Shown: positions 33,051 to 40,764, counted from the stretch's first letter. The stretch is DNA of 40,764 nt from CAJQQY01 sp964352225 (GCA_964352225.1 CAYGRM010000014.1:1-40764), one strand, 5' to 3'. Notes: generated by a model not told the origin, from the letters alone. Made by a program: numbers and translations.

Positions 33051-34664
33051 ATGTATAAATCAACCTTTATCTTCTTTTTTACCATTTTACTTTTTTCTTG
33101 TGGTGGCGATGAAGAGAATAATTCTTCCAACGTCGAGCGAAAAGTTTTCCACTACATCCAGCATCGAAGTGTCACTTCGCTCGATCCTGCATTTGCCAAA
33201 AGCCAAGCTAATATTTGGGCGGTTGATCATTTATATAATGGTTTAGTTCAGTTAGATGATGGATTAAATATTCAACCAAGTATTGCCAAAAGTTGGACGA
33301 TTTCAGAAGATGGACTGACTTATACGTTCAATTTGAGAGACGATGTTTTCTTCCATGATAATGCAGCTTTTCCTAATGAAAAAGGACGGAAAGTAGTTGC
33401 TCAAGATTTCGTTTTTAGTTTTGAAAGAGTGTGGAAAGGTTCGATTAATTCCCCCGGAGGTTGGATTTTTAATGGAAGAGTTGCAGAAGAGAATCCATTT
33501 CAAGCGATTGATAATCAGACGTTTGTGGTGAAGTTGGCAAAACCATTTCGACCGATGTTGGGAATTTTGACTATGCAATATTGTTCGGTTGTTCCGAAAG
33601 AAGTGGTAGAAAAGTATGGGGCAGATTTTCGAAAAAATCCAGTTGGAACAGGCCCTTTTAAATTTAAAAGATGGTTGGAGAATCAGTCGCTATTTTTGAC
33701 AAAAAATAAAAATTACTTTGAGAAAGAAAATGGTCAAGCCTTACCTTATTTAGATGGTGTGCGAGTTTCCTTTGTGGGAGATCGAAAGACGGCTTATTTG
33801 GAGTTGATTGCGGGGAAAACTGATTTTATGTCTGGATTGGAATCTTCTTTTGTCAATGAATTGCTTTCTTCGGAAGGGGAGTTATTGTCCAAGCAAGCAG
33901 AGAAATTGTCCTTTTTGAAATCACCATATTTGAATTCTGAATATTTAGGCATTCGATTTAATGGAGAAGCCAATAATCCTTTGACTAATAAAAAAATTCG
34001 CCAAGCGCTTAATTATGGTTTTGATCGAGAAAAAATGTTACGAACGATGAGGAACAAAGTTGGAAAACCTGCGAGCTCAGGTTTCACGCCCATCGGTCTT
34101 CCATCCTTTTCTGAGGAGAAAGCCAATGGGTATAATTTTAATCCAGACAAAGCTCGACAATTATTATCAGAAGCTGGTTTTCCTAACGGAAAAGGCATGC
34201 CGACCATCGAACTTTTATCTACCAAAGATTACGAAGACTTGTGTACTTTTATCGCTCGACAATGGGAGGATCTTGGTGTAAAAGTTCAAATCGAATTAGA
34301 GGAATCAGCTACCCTTCGTGAAAAAATGAAGAATGGACAAGCACCATTTTTTAGAGGAAGTTGGATTGCGGATTATCCAGATGCAGAAAGTTTCTTGACT
34401 GTTTTTTATGGAAAAAATCCTGCACCACCAAATTACACGCAATTCAAAAATGTGAAATTTGATGCGCTCTACGAAAAAGCGTTGAACGAAAATGATGATG
34501 TCAAACGTTATGAATTGTATAATCAGATGGATAATATTTTGATCGAGGAAGCGCCAGTTATTTTTCTTTTTTATGATGAGACCGCTTGGTTTGTGAAAAA
34601 AGGAATAACTGGATTAAGCAAAAATGCGATTAATTTGTTGTCTCTAAAAAGGGTTAAAAAATAG
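33051..34664 (+). CDS. ABC-transporter peptide-binding lipoprotein (SBP family 5, OppA/DppA-like)
   Basis: 537 residues from ATG 33051. A longer frame to 32901 exists, but only this start gives a lipoprotein signal (FTILLFSC, Cys17). Family 5 features are RSVTSLDPAFAKSQANIWAVDHLYNGLVQLDDGLNIQPSIAKSWTISEDGLTYTFNLRDDVFFHD, VGTGPFKFKRW, NKKIRQALNYGFDREKM, and ATLREKMKNGQAPFFRGSWIADYPD. These proteins capture oligopeptides or similar solutes for an ABC importer. No permease or ATPase gene is adjacent, so its partners are elsewhere. The stop codon TAG is the first three bases of the large palindrome. Confidence 0.9.
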   Translation: MYKSTFIFFFTILLFSCGGDEENNSSNVERKVFHYIQHRSVTSLDPAFAKSQANIWAVDHLYNGLVQLDDGLNIQPSIAKSWTISEDGLTYTFNLRDDVFFHDNAAFPNEKGRKVVAQDFVFSFERVWKGSINSPGGWIFNGRVAEENPFQAIDNQTFVVKLAKPFRPMLGILTMQYCSVVPKEVVEKYGADFRKNPVGTGPFKFKRWLENQSLFLTKNKNYFEKENGQALPYLDGVRVSFVGDRKTAYLELIAGKTDFMSGLESSFVNELLSSEGELLSKQAEKLSFLKSPYLNSEYLGIRFNGEANNPLTNKKIRQALNYGFDREKMLRTMRNKVGKPASSGFTPIGLPSFSEEKANGYNFNPDKARQLLSEAGFPNGKGMPTIELLSTKDYEDLCTFIARQWEDLGVKVQIELEESATLREKMKNGQAPFFRGSWIADYPDAESFLTVFYGKNPAPPNYTQFKNVKFDALYEKALNENDDVKRYELYNQMDNILIEEAPVIFLFYDETAWFVKKGITGLSKNAINLLSLKRVKK

Positions 34665-34842
34665 CACGTAGTGGTCTGCTTTAGCTGACCTAAAAAAATG
34701 AGCGCAGCGATTTTTTATCCAAGAAAACATCAAGAAATTATCAAGAGATAAAATAATTTAAAAAATTAAAATGAGAGTAATTGGCTTTTATAAAGATTCG
34801 CTGCACTCATTTTTTACGGTCAGCTAAAGCAGACCACCACGT
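34662..34842. repeat. Large composite palindrome filling the gap before lipB
   Basis: The arms 34666-34718 and 34790-34842 pair over about 50 bases with a few mismatches. The outer module (TAGCACGTAGTGGTCTGCTT then TAGCTGACC) is identical over 29 bases to the reverse complement of the palindrome at 14843-14882. The inner module is TGAGCGCAGCGA paired with TCGCTGCACTCA. The 71-base loop is A+T-rich. The element starts on the previous gene's stop codon and ends 6 bases before lipB. Confidence 0.88.
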
Positions 34843-34848
34843 TACAAT

Positions 34849-35568
34849 ATGCCAATCGTAATATTCAAAGACATCGGCGAGATGTCCTACCAAAAAGCCT
34901 GGGACTTTCAAACTCAACTTCACAACGAAGTAAAGGAGGCTAAAATCGCACGTCGAGAATGGTCAGAGGAAGCTAAAGCTAATGCTGATAAAAAAAATTA
35001 TCTCATTTTTTGTTCCCATCCAGCAGTTTATACTTTAGGGAAAAGTGGGAAATTGGATCATCTCCTTTTGAATGAAAAACAACTGGAAGATAAGGAAATC
35101 GAGTTTTTTAAAATCAATCGGGGAGGGGATATTACCTATCATGNNNNNNNNNNTGGGCAAATTGTTTGTTATCCAATTTTTGATTTGGATGTGTTTTTTT
35201 CTGTCATTCATAAATATGTTCGATTTTTGGAAGAAGCCATTATTCGAACTTTGGCAGATTTTGGAGTGGAAGCAGGGCGAGAGGAAGGATTCACAGGGGT
35301 GTGGTTAGCTGCAACTAAAACTCAACCAAAACGTAAAATTTGTGCAATTGGAGTCCACTTAAGTCGCTGGGTGACGATGCATGGTTTTGCCTTTAATGTG
35401 AATACTGATTTGAATTATTTTAACTATATTGTTCCTTGCGGAATTGATGATTCAGACAAAGCGGTGACGAGTCTTTCTGCTGAAATTGGCAAGAAGGTTG
35501 ATTTAAATAAAGTTAAAATATGTTTGAAAAAACATTTTGCTGAATTATTTGAATTTGAATACATTTGA
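34849..35568 (+). CDS. lipB: Octanoyltransferase LipB, with internal scaffold gap
   Basis: LipB moves octanoyl from acyl carrier protein to lipoyl domains, the first step of lipoate making. Visible features are LIFCSHPAVYTLGKSG, NRGGDITYH (start of the RGGxxTxHGPGQ motif), KICAIGVHLSRWVTMHGFAFNV with the catalytic Lys, and FNYIVPCGI with the catalytic Cys. The 10 N at 35145-35154 fall exactly between ITYH and GQIVCYP, where HGPGQ is expected. Only four bases are missing, so the run is nominal (six bases too long) and the true protein is about 237 residues. No lipA gene is adjacent. Confidence 0.93.
   Translation: MPIVIFKDIGEMSYQKAWDFQTQLHNEVKEAKIARREWSEEAKANADKKNYLIFCSHPAVYTLGKSGKLDHLLLNEKQLEDKEIEFFKINRGGDITYHXXXXGQIVCYPIFDLDVFFSVIHKYVRFLEEAIIRTLADFGVEAGREEGFTGVWLAATKTQPKRKICAIGVHLSRWVTMHGFAFNVNTDLNYFNYIVPCGIDDSDKAVTSLSAEIGKKVDLNKVKICLKKHFAELFEFEYI
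35145..35154. other. Assembly gap (10 N) inside lipB
   Basis: The run of N replaces about four bases encoding part of the conserved HGPGQ motif. It keeps the frame only because the excess is a multiple of three. Confidence 0.9.
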
Positions 35569-35671
35569 TTTTTTGTAAAAGTATTGTTACATCAATAGAA
35601 TCAAGTATTTTTTTTGAAAACCGAGGTAAGTGTAAATAGAGGAGTACGTTAAAATATTGTGTTAAAAGTTT

Positions 35672-36085
35672 ATGAAAAAAGATATTCCAAAGCATAAAGT
35701 TGAAGACTTAGCGATTGCAATTGTTCCCCGAGAAGAGATTGTAATTAATCCAGAAGAAGATTTATGGGACACTTATATCATCAATTTAAAAGATGAGAAG
35801 ATCAAAAGTGTGTTGATCGCTTCACAAGGTTATGGAGAGATTGAAGGGGAGGAAATGAAGACCACCACCTTGCGACATTTTTTTGAAGAAATTGGTCCTT
35901 TAGAGATTTTAAAAATAGAACCCATCCAACGAAAGTTATTTGATTTGACGAATGAATATTGGGTCAGTTTTAATTTCGATGGATATATGTATGATAAAAA
36001 ATATGTATTTGTAAAAGGTAGTATCGCTGAGTATAATTTCACTTTGATTCCTTTTATTAATAAAAAAGGAGTGATGATTCGTTAA
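35672..36085 (+). CDS. Conserved hypothetical protein
   Basis: 137 residues without signal or membrane segments. It is a compact alpha/beta protein with AIVPREEIVINPEEDLWDTYIINLKDEKIKSVLIASQGYGEIEGEEMKTTTLRHFFEEIGP and a later VSFNFDGYMYDKKYVFVKGSI. I recall similar 140-residue unknown proteins in Bacteroidota but cannot name a family. A short intergenic gap and a terminator after it suggest a single-gene unit, possibly read with lipB. Confidence 0.75.
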   Translation: MKKDIPKHKVEDLAIAIVPREEIVINPEEDLWDTYIINLKDEKIKSVLIASQGYGEIEGEEMKTTTLRHFFEEIGPLEILKIEPIQRKLFDLTNEYWVSFNFDGYMYDKKYVFVKGSIAEYNFTLIPFINKKGVMIR

Positions 36086-36087
36086 AA

Positions 36088-36130
36088 GAAAGCCATCAAA
36101 AAGTAACTCTTTTTGATGGCTTTCTTTTTG
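36088..36130 (+). terminator. Terminator after the hypothetical gene
   Basis: The arms GAAAGCCATCAAAAAG (36088-36103) and CTTTTTGATGGCTTTC (36109-36124) are perfect and followed by a T run. The hairpin begins three bases after the TAA stop. Confidence 0.93.
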
Positions 36131-36165
36131 CGATAACTATTAAATAATTAAAATTCGATTAAGCT

Positions 36166-37155
36166 ATGAAAGTAAATTTATCATTTGTATTTATATTGTT
36201 ACAAATTGTTGCTTTCAGTCAAGTTGATACTGCTCTTTCCCAAAGCGACTCCACTAGAATAGATTCATTTCAATTAGCCTACCAAGAATTATCTGAAATA
36301 ATAGCTCTGGATTCTACCGATGGGAATGCCTATATAGAACGAGCAGATTTGATAAGTGGAGCTCATGATGAAGCTTATTTTAAAACTATTTTTGGCAACG
36401 AAGAAATTTATCAGCAAGCAATGGCTGATTACGACCTAGCTGTAAAATTAAGCCCATACAATTATAAACCTTATTTGAAAAGAGCGATTTTGAAAGATCG
36501 CTTTTTACGATACAAAGAAGCTTTGGAGGATTACGAAGAGGCATTGACCTACGCTTATGTTTTTGATAATAAAATGAAAATCAGGGTTCACCGAGCAAGG
36601 ATAAAAGCCAAATTGGGAGCATATGATGTTGCCATAAAAGACTTGGAAAAAGCGCTAATCGAAGATCGAGAAAACTCTATTTTGTTGAATACTTTAGCTT
36701 TGATCCATTTGGATATTGATGATTTCGAAAAGGCGTTAAAGTATCTGAATCGAAGTTTGGAATTTAACCCTGATGATGCGTACACTTTTTCCAATATCGG
36801 ATATGTTGCACTCAATGCAGGGAAATATCAAAAGGCAATAAATATTTATGATGACCAAATCGGGAAGGATGGAAGTTATAGTTTTATGTTTAACAATCGA
36901 GGTTTTGCAAAACATAAATTAGGAAAAAATGAGGAAGCCCTCAAAGATGTTAATCGCGCTATTGAATTGGATCCACTCAATTCTTTTGCCTTTAAAAATC
37001 GAGCAATTATAAATTTTGTTTTGGAAAAAAATGAAGAAGCTTGCGAAGATTTGCAGCGAGCAAAAAAGTTAGGATATACTACGGAGCATAATGATGAAGT
37101 GATAAAAATGCTTTTTGAAAAATGCCTTAACGTGAACCGAAAAAGAAGCAACTAA
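36166..37155 (+). CDS. Secreted tetratricopeptide-repeat protein
   Basis: 329 residues with a signal peptide (1-19, IVAFSQ), followed by at least six TPR units: AYIERADLISGAHDE, QAMADYDLAVKLSPYNYKPYLKRAILKDRFLRYKEALEDYEEAL, ARIKAKLGAYDVAIKDLEKAL, LIHLDIDDFEKALKYLNRSLEFNPDDAYTFSNIGYVALNAGKYQKAINIYD, NNRGFAKHKLGKNEEALKDVNRAIELDPLNS, and a final NEEACEDLQRAKKLGY. The helical repeats make a protein-binding surface. The function is otherwise unknown. Confidence 0.9.
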   Translation: MKVNLSFVFILLQIVAFSQVDTALSQSDSTRIDSFQLAYQELSEIIALDSTDGNAYIERADLISGAHDEAYFKTIFGNEEIYQQAMADYDLAVKLSPYNYKPYLKRAILKDRFLRYKEALEDYEEALTYAYVFDNKMKIRVHRARIKAKLGAYDVAIKDLEKALIEDRENSILLNTLALIHLDIDDFEKALKYLNRSLEFNPDDAYTFSNIGYVALNAGKYQKAINIYDDQIGKDGSYSFMFNNRGFAKHKLGKNEEALKDVNRAIELDPLNSFAFKNRAIINFVLEKNEEACEDLQRAKKLGYTTEHNDEVIKMLFEKCLNVNRKRSN

Positions 37156-37166
37156 TAATAAATTAT

Positions 37167-37211
37167 GAAGGGTGAATGATTAAAATTACAAATTTTCATC
37201 ATTCACCCTTC
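37167..37211. terminator. Palindrome between convergent genes
   Basis: Perfect 14-base arms GAAGGGTGAATGAT (37167-37180) and ATCATTCACCCTTC (37198-37211) lie between the TPR gene and parB, which converge. There is no long T run, so it is either a weak bidirectional terminator or another repeat palindrome. Confidence 0.6.
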
Positions 37212-37230
37212 ACAGTTTATCACTATAAAT

Positions 37231-38142
37231 CTACTCTTCAATAAGTTCAATCAATCTATTCAAATCACTATCATTGGAGAAATTAATCGTGATGGAACCT
37301 TTTCCTGATTTAGCATCTCTTTTCAATTGAATCTTGGATCCAAGGTACCTTGAAAGTTGATCTTGAACATGGAGATAATCAGCTGGGAGGCTTGATTTTA
37401 TTGCTTCTTTAGGAGCTTTTGGTTCTTTAGATTTTTTAATAATTTTTTCTAAAGCACGAACCGATAGTCCCTCTTCCAAAACACTATTTAACAAAGCAAC
37501 TTGCCCTGCGTAATCATCAACCCCAATCAAGGCACGAGCATGACCCATTGAAATTTTATTATCTTTTAATGCCTTCTGAACCTCTTCTGGCAGTTTTAAA
37601 AGTCGCATATAATTGGTCACAGAGGTTCGACTGCTTTCTACTCGTTCTGCTAATTTTTCGTGCGTCAAATCAAATTCATTCACTAGTCTGTGATAAGTAA
37701 TCGCAATTTCAATTGGATTCAAATCTGCTCGATGCGTATTTTCCACCAACGCCATTTCCATCATTTCAGCATCATTAGCCACTCGAATAAAAGCAGGAAT
37801 CTCATTTATTTCAGCCAGTTTGGACGCTCGCCATCTTCGTTCTCCGGAGATCAATTGGTATTGACCTTCCGCCATTCTTCGAACGGTGATTGGTTGGATT
37901 AATCCATGAATTTTTATAGACTCTTTTAAATCGTTGAGCTCGGCTGCATCGAAATTCTTTCGAGGTTGATCTGGATTAACTTCGATTTGTTCAATGGGAA
38001 TAAAAGAAAAATCTTTTGATAAATTTTGAATAAGGTCTGCACTTGGCAATACTTTTTTCGAGATGTCACGTTCCATATTTTGTTTGATATCGCCTAAGGT
38101 TTTCCCCAAATTTAAATTGAATTTAGATTTTTTCTTTGACAT
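37231..38142 (-). CDS. parB: Chromosome-partitioning protein ParB
   Basis: 303 residues. ParB/Spo0J spreads from parS sites and works with ParA to segregate the chromosome. The CTPase N-terminal domain shows IPIEQIEVNPDQPRKNFD, LKESIKIHGLIQPITVRR and the LISGERRWRASKLA motif (box with GERRWRA), then ALVENTHRADLNPIEIA. The HTH follows (FDLTHEKLAERVESSRTSVTNYMRLLKLP), and the C-terminal dimer domain ends the protein. It lies 25 bases downstream of parA in one operon. No parS-like 16-base palindrome was seen in the window. Confidence 0.96.
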   Translation of the reverse strand: MSKKKSKFNLNLGKTLGDIKQNMERDISKKVLPSADLIQNLSKDFSFIPIEQIEVNPDQPRKNFDAAELNDLKESIKIHGLIQPITVRRMAEGQYQLISGERRWRASKLAEINEIPAFIRVANDAEMMEMALVENTHRADLNPIEIAITYHRLVNEFDLTHEKLAERVESSRTSVTNYMRLLKLPEEVQKALKDNKISMGHARALIGVDDYAGQVALLNSVLEEGLSVRALEKIIKKSKEPKAPKEAIKSSLPADYLHVQDQLSRYLGSKIQLKRDAKSGKGSITINFSNDSDLNRLIELIEE

Positions 38143-38167
38143 GATTTTCTATTTAAGTAGGCCTTAA

Positions 38168-38959
38168 TTAATTTGCTTTTGATAACTGGATCGAATCATT
38201 ATTTTTTAATAAAAATTCTTTCGCCAAGTTTAAAAAGTTGACACTTCCTTTGCTCGCTGCATCATATAAAACTACTGGCGTGTGCAAACTTGGAGCTTCA
38301 CCAATTTTTGAATTTCGATGAATAATGGTTTCGTAAACTTTTTCTTCGAATGTTTCTTTCACCGCTTCTACAACTTGATTAGCCAATCGTAATCGACTAT
38401 CGTACATGGATAATAAGATACCTTCAATATGTAGCTCTGCATTTAGAAATTCTTTTACTGTATTGACCGTACTTGTCAATTTTCCTAAACCTTCTAAGGA
38501 GAAAATTTCACATTGGACAGGAATGATTACAGAGTCCGCAGCCGTTAGTGCATTTACCGTTACCAAGCCAAGCGAAGGCAAACAATCGATGAAAATATAG
38601 TCATATTCATCTCGAATTTTATCGACAAAGTTTTTAGTCACATACTCACGACGCATCTTACTTACTAATTCTAATTCGGCATCTACTAAACTAATATGCG
38701 ATGGAATTAAATAGAGATTCGGCGTTTCTGTTTTTAAAATTACATCATGTGGATCAGTATCATTTATCATACAATCATAAATACTCAATTCAAAATCGTC
38801 AGGAAAAATACCTACACCAGAGGTCGCATTTGCTTGTGGATCACAATCAATGAGTAAGACCTTTTTTTCTAAAACAGCTAAACAAGCAGCTAAATTTATG
38901 GCGGTTGTTGTTTTTCCAACACCACCTTTTTGATTAGCTATCGTAATTACTTTTCCCAT
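38168..38959 (-). CDS. parA: Chromosome-partitioning ATPase ParA (Soj)
   Basis: 263 residues, cytoplasmic MinD/ParA-type ATPase. The deviant Walker A KGGVGKTTTAINLA (about 10-23), LLIDCDPQANATSGVG and FIDCLPSLGLVTVNAL are diagnostic. VIIPVQCEIFSLEGL is the switch region. It forms dimers on DNA upon ATP binding and is stimulated by ParB. The gene begins the parAB operon. Upstream lies an inverted-repeat-bounded segment (38994-39068). Confidence 0.96.
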   Translation of the reverse strand: MGKVITIANQKGGVGKTTTAINLAACLAVLEKKVLLIDCDPQANATSGVGIFPDDFELSIYDCMINDTDPHDVILKTETPNLYLIPSHISLVDAELELVSKMRREYVTKNFVDKIRDEYDYIFIDCLPSLGLVTVNALTAADSVIIPVQCEIFSLEGLGKLTSTVNTVKEFLNAELHIEGILLSMYDSRLRLANQVVEAVKETFEEKVYETIIHRNSKIGEAPSLHTPVVLYDAASKGSVNFLNLAKEFLLKNNDSIQLSKAN

Positions 38960-38993
38960 ATTTTTGATTTTGTAAATTGATTGTTATAAATAA

Positions 38994-39068
38994 TAGACTT
39001 TATTCTAAATGAAGTTGTATGGGAGAACTTAAAACGTCTAACGTTCAACGTCCATCGAATAAAGTCTA
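38994..39068. repeat. Segment bounded by 12-base inverted repeats upstream of parA
   Basis: TAGACTTTATTC at 38994-39005 and GAATAAAGTCTA at 39057-39068 are perfect inverted repeats. Inside lies AAAACGTCTAACGTTCAACGTC, similar to one arm of the palindrome at 6901-6989 (AACGTTGGACGTT). It lies in the parA upstream region and could be a decayed member of the palindrome family. Confidence 0.55.
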
Positions 39069-39146
39069 ATCTATAAAGAATCAATTAAATATATTTTCAA
39101 CTATAGATGCTAAGCGAAGTCTAGACTCTACAGCATTTCCAATTAA

Positions 39147-39830
39147 TTAAATTTCTACTTTTTTTCCAATTGAGGGTAGAATAAGTTCTTTTCCCTTTTT
39201 TTCAAAAACTCTTTTTGCTGCTTCATGATCAATTTCGATAAATCCAAAAGTATCGAAATGGCATCCCACTATTTTATCACAATTGATATAATTTGCGGCA
39301 ATGGAAGCATCTTCATAACCCATGGTGAAATTATCACCAATCGGTAATATTGCAAAATCCAACTTAGGACAAGTCAAAGGAATGAGTTGCATATCCAAAG
39401 TTAACGCAGTATCACCAGCAAAATAAAAGCAGCCTTCATCATTCCAAATCACAAATCCTCCGGCATTTCCACCATTGCTTCCATCGGGCAAAACACTCGA
39501 ATGAACAGCATTTACATATTTCACAGTTCCAAAATCGAAGGTCCATTTTCCACCGTGATTCAGAGGATGTTGTTTGCATCCTTTTTTTCCAAACCAAGTA
39601 GCTATCTCAAAATTTGAGACAACAGTTGCGTCATTATTTTTTGCAATTGCTTCTACATCTGCCACATGATCAAAATGACCATGAGAAACCAAAACATAAT
39701 CAGCTTTGATAGTGTTTATATCAAGATGTTTGGATTTTTCATTTGGAGAGATAAAAGGATCGAATAAAATAGTCTTTCCTTTAATTTCAATGGAAAAACC
39801 TGATTGACCATAATATGTTAAGTTCTTCAT
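39147..39830 (-). CDS. Metal-dependent hydrolase of the UPF0173 metallo-beta-lactamase fold
   Basis: 227 residues, cytoplasmic. Metal ligands are HGHFDH at 50-55, the mid HSSVLPDG His and FAGDTALTLD Asp, and GCHFDTFG with His near the end. The sequence from MKNLTYYGQSGFSIEIKGKTILFDPFISPN on matches the YtkL/UPF0173 type. The substrate is unknown. It diverges from the FMN reductase gene, sharing the region with the long hairpin. A -7 box (TATCTTTG) lies 39 bases upstream. Confidence 0.93.
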   Translation of the reverse strand: MKNLTYYGQSGFSIEIKGKTILFDPFISPNEKSKHLDINTIKADYVLVSHGHFDHVADVEAIAKNNDATVVSNFEIATWFGKKGCKQHPLNHGGKWTFDFGTVKYVNAVHSSVLPDGSNGGNAGGFVIWNDEGCFYFAGDTALTLDMQLIPLTCPKLDFAILPIGDNFTMGYEDASIAANYINCDKIVGCHFDTFGFIEIDHEAAKRVFEKKGKELILPSIGKKVEI

Positions 39831-39868
39831 AAGACCAAGGTTTCTAAGTTGAGTTTTTTAAAGGCTGA

Positions 39869-39876
39869 CAAAGATA
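39869..39876 (-). promoter_or_regulatory. -7 promoter box for the UPF0173 gene
   Basis: CAAAGATA on the + strand reads TATCTTTG on the minus strand, an exact match, 39 bases upstream of the ATG at 39830. Confidence 0.5.
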
Positions 39877-39934
39877 CTAGGATTTATAAAAAACCATGTA
39901 ATGGATTTTTATAAATTTGCATTCTTTTTTGAAA

Positions 39935-40091
39935 AGACCGCTTTGCTGTCAGAGGTCAGACCAGTTGCTTTGCTTCTATTCAGAGGACAGACTGACGATA
40001 ATAATTTATATTTTGTGTAGATAAATATCGTCAGTCTGACTTCTGTCAATAAGCGTAGCGCACGGTCTGACCTCTGACAGCAAAGCGGTCT
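39935..40091. repeat. Very long palindrome upstream of the FMN reductase gene
   Basis: The outer arms at 39935-39962 and 40064-40091 are perfect over 28 bases (core CTTTGCTGTCAGAGGTCAGA). The inner arms (39963-40000 and 40026-40063) pair with some mismatches, ending in a perfect CAGACTGACGATA/TATCGTCAGTCTG. The loop of about 25 bases is AT-rich. The total is a hairpin of about 157 bases in the divergent region, only 17 bases before the reductase ATG. It contains AGCGTAGCG, related to words in the other palindromes. Confidence 0.92.
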
Positions 40092-40108
40092 CAAAAGTAA
40101 ATAAAAAT

Positions 40109-40651
40109 ATGATAACAATTATTTCAGGAACTAATCGAAGTGGAAGCGCAACTGAAAAGTTTGCCAAGCACTTTTATAAAGTGATAAAGTCAAAAACTAA
40201 ACAGCCTGTCAAATTTTTTTCTTTGCAAAAATTACCAGATGATGTCCTACATGTTGGGATGTATTCTGGAAAAAAACAATCCAAGGCACTTCGTAAAATT
40301 CAAGAAGAAGTAATGATTCCGGCGGGGAAATTCATTTTTGTGAGTCCTGAATACAATGGTAGTTTTCCAGGCGTATTGAAATTATTTTTAGATGCTTGTT
40401 CGATTCATGAATACAAGCCTACTTTTAAAGGTAAAAAAGCAGGATTGGTTGGAATTGCCTCTGGCCGAGCCGGAAATCTACGAGGAATGGATCATTTGTC
40501 TACGGTTTTGAATCATGTGGGAACTGAAGTGATGGGAGCCAAATTACCTATTTCGAATTGTGAAAAATTGGTTAATGAGAAGGGAGTTATTTCAGATGAA
40601 AATACTCTGAAGGCGATAGAATCACATATTGACGCATTTTTAGAATATTAA
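40109..40651 (+). CDS. NADPH-dependent FMN reductase family protein
   Basis: 180 residues, cytoplasmic flavodoxin fold. MITIISGTNRSGSATEKFA holds the phosphate-binding loop for FMN (GTNRSGS), and FVSPEYNGSFPGVLKLFLDACS the second FMN contact (PEYNGS motif). GKKAGLVGIASGRAGNLRGMDHL matches the family's third motif. Members reduce FMN, azo compounds, quinones or chromate. The large palindrome upstream may form in the leader or hold its promoter. Confidence 0.92.
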   Translation: MITIISGTNRSGSATEKFAKHFYKVIKSKTKQPVKFFSLQKLPDDVLHVGMYSGKKQSKALRKIQEEVMIPAGKFIFVSPEYNGSFPGVLKLFLDACSIHEYKPTFKGKKAGLVGIASGRAGNLRGMDHLSTVLNHVGTEVMGAKLPISNCEKLVNEKGVISDENTLKAIESHIDAFLEY

Positions 40652-40693
40652 AATTGGCCCTTTTCGAAGGGGATAAAATATAAAATTTTAACG

Positions 40694-40730
40694 AAAAGGT
40701 ATTCATTCTAAAATGATTACCTTTTTTATT
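40694..40730 (+). terminator. Terminator after the FMN reductase gene
   Basis: The arms AAAAGGTATTCATT (40694-40707) and AATGATTACCTTTT (40712-40725) pair with one mismatch and are followed by TTTATTTTA. Confidence 0.85.
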
Positions 40731-40764
40731 TTATGCAACGATAGCGGCAGATTAAGTCTTCTAG

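Noticed and set aside
1..40764. CRISPR array, tRNA, rRNA, prophage or complete insertion sequence
   Set aside because: No regular direct repeats with spacers, no tRNA-like T-loop cloverleaf, no rRNA sequence and no intact transposase or integrase were seen. The palindromes are inverted, not spaced direct repeats.

Overview
The window looks like a draft or metagenome-assembled scaffold from an AT-rich member of the Bacteroidota, probably near Saprospiria/Chitinophagia. The signs are a type IX secretion sorting tail on a secreted nuclease, several lipoproteins and outer-membrane barrels, an RHS tail of the Bacteroidota type (YLYNGKEL...DYGARYYD), and promoter boxes matching the Bacteroidota -7 consensus TAnnTTTG upstream of many genes. 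Three 10-base N runs (24560-24569, 26983-26992, 35145-35154) are nominal scaffold gaps. Each falls inside a recognisable gene (a TIGR03862-type flavoprotein, yidC, lipB).

Layout. 1-2.8 kb is an accessory patch: a possible gene end at the edge, an ankyrin-repeat protein, and an orphan RHS C-terminal tail that resembles a displaced polymorphic-toxin tip. 2.8-10.1 kb is cell-envelope: a four-LysM protein, an outer-membrane beta-barrel, and a very long TPR protein interrupted by one in-frame TAG. 10.5-19.2 kb is mixed metabolism and secretion: aldose-1-epimerase-like protein, penicillin-acylase-family Ntn hydrolase, endonuclease I with a T9SS tail, a radical SAM protein with extra cysteines, an exported lipoprotein, ornithine aminotransferase and a fasciclin lipoprotein. 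19.3-23.5 kb is two divergent gene pairs: a vWA protein with a SIMPL-like protein, facing a membrane protein with a secreted partner. 23.6-40.7 kb is mostly housekeeping: flavoprotein, response regulator, DUF3293, YidC, NUC1-type nuclease, HerA-like ATPase, thioredoxin-like protein, WD40-like lipoprotein, peptide-binding lipoprotein, LipB, TPR protein, ParAB, UPF0173-type metallo-hydrolase and an NADPH-dependent FMN reductase.

The most distinctive feature is a set of intergenic palindromes. Some are simple terminators. Others are long, modular hairpins that share sequence words between distant sites: 14843-14882 and 34662-34842 share a 29-base segment, and AGCGCAGCG-like words recur at 6967, 34701 and, more loosely, 40051. 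Several begin at or across stop codons. I saw no CRISPR array, tRNA, rRNA, complete insertion sequence or phage module. No clearly novel multi-gene system is proven. The best leads are the RHS-tail/ankyrin pair, the modular palindromes and the vWA/SIMPL locus.
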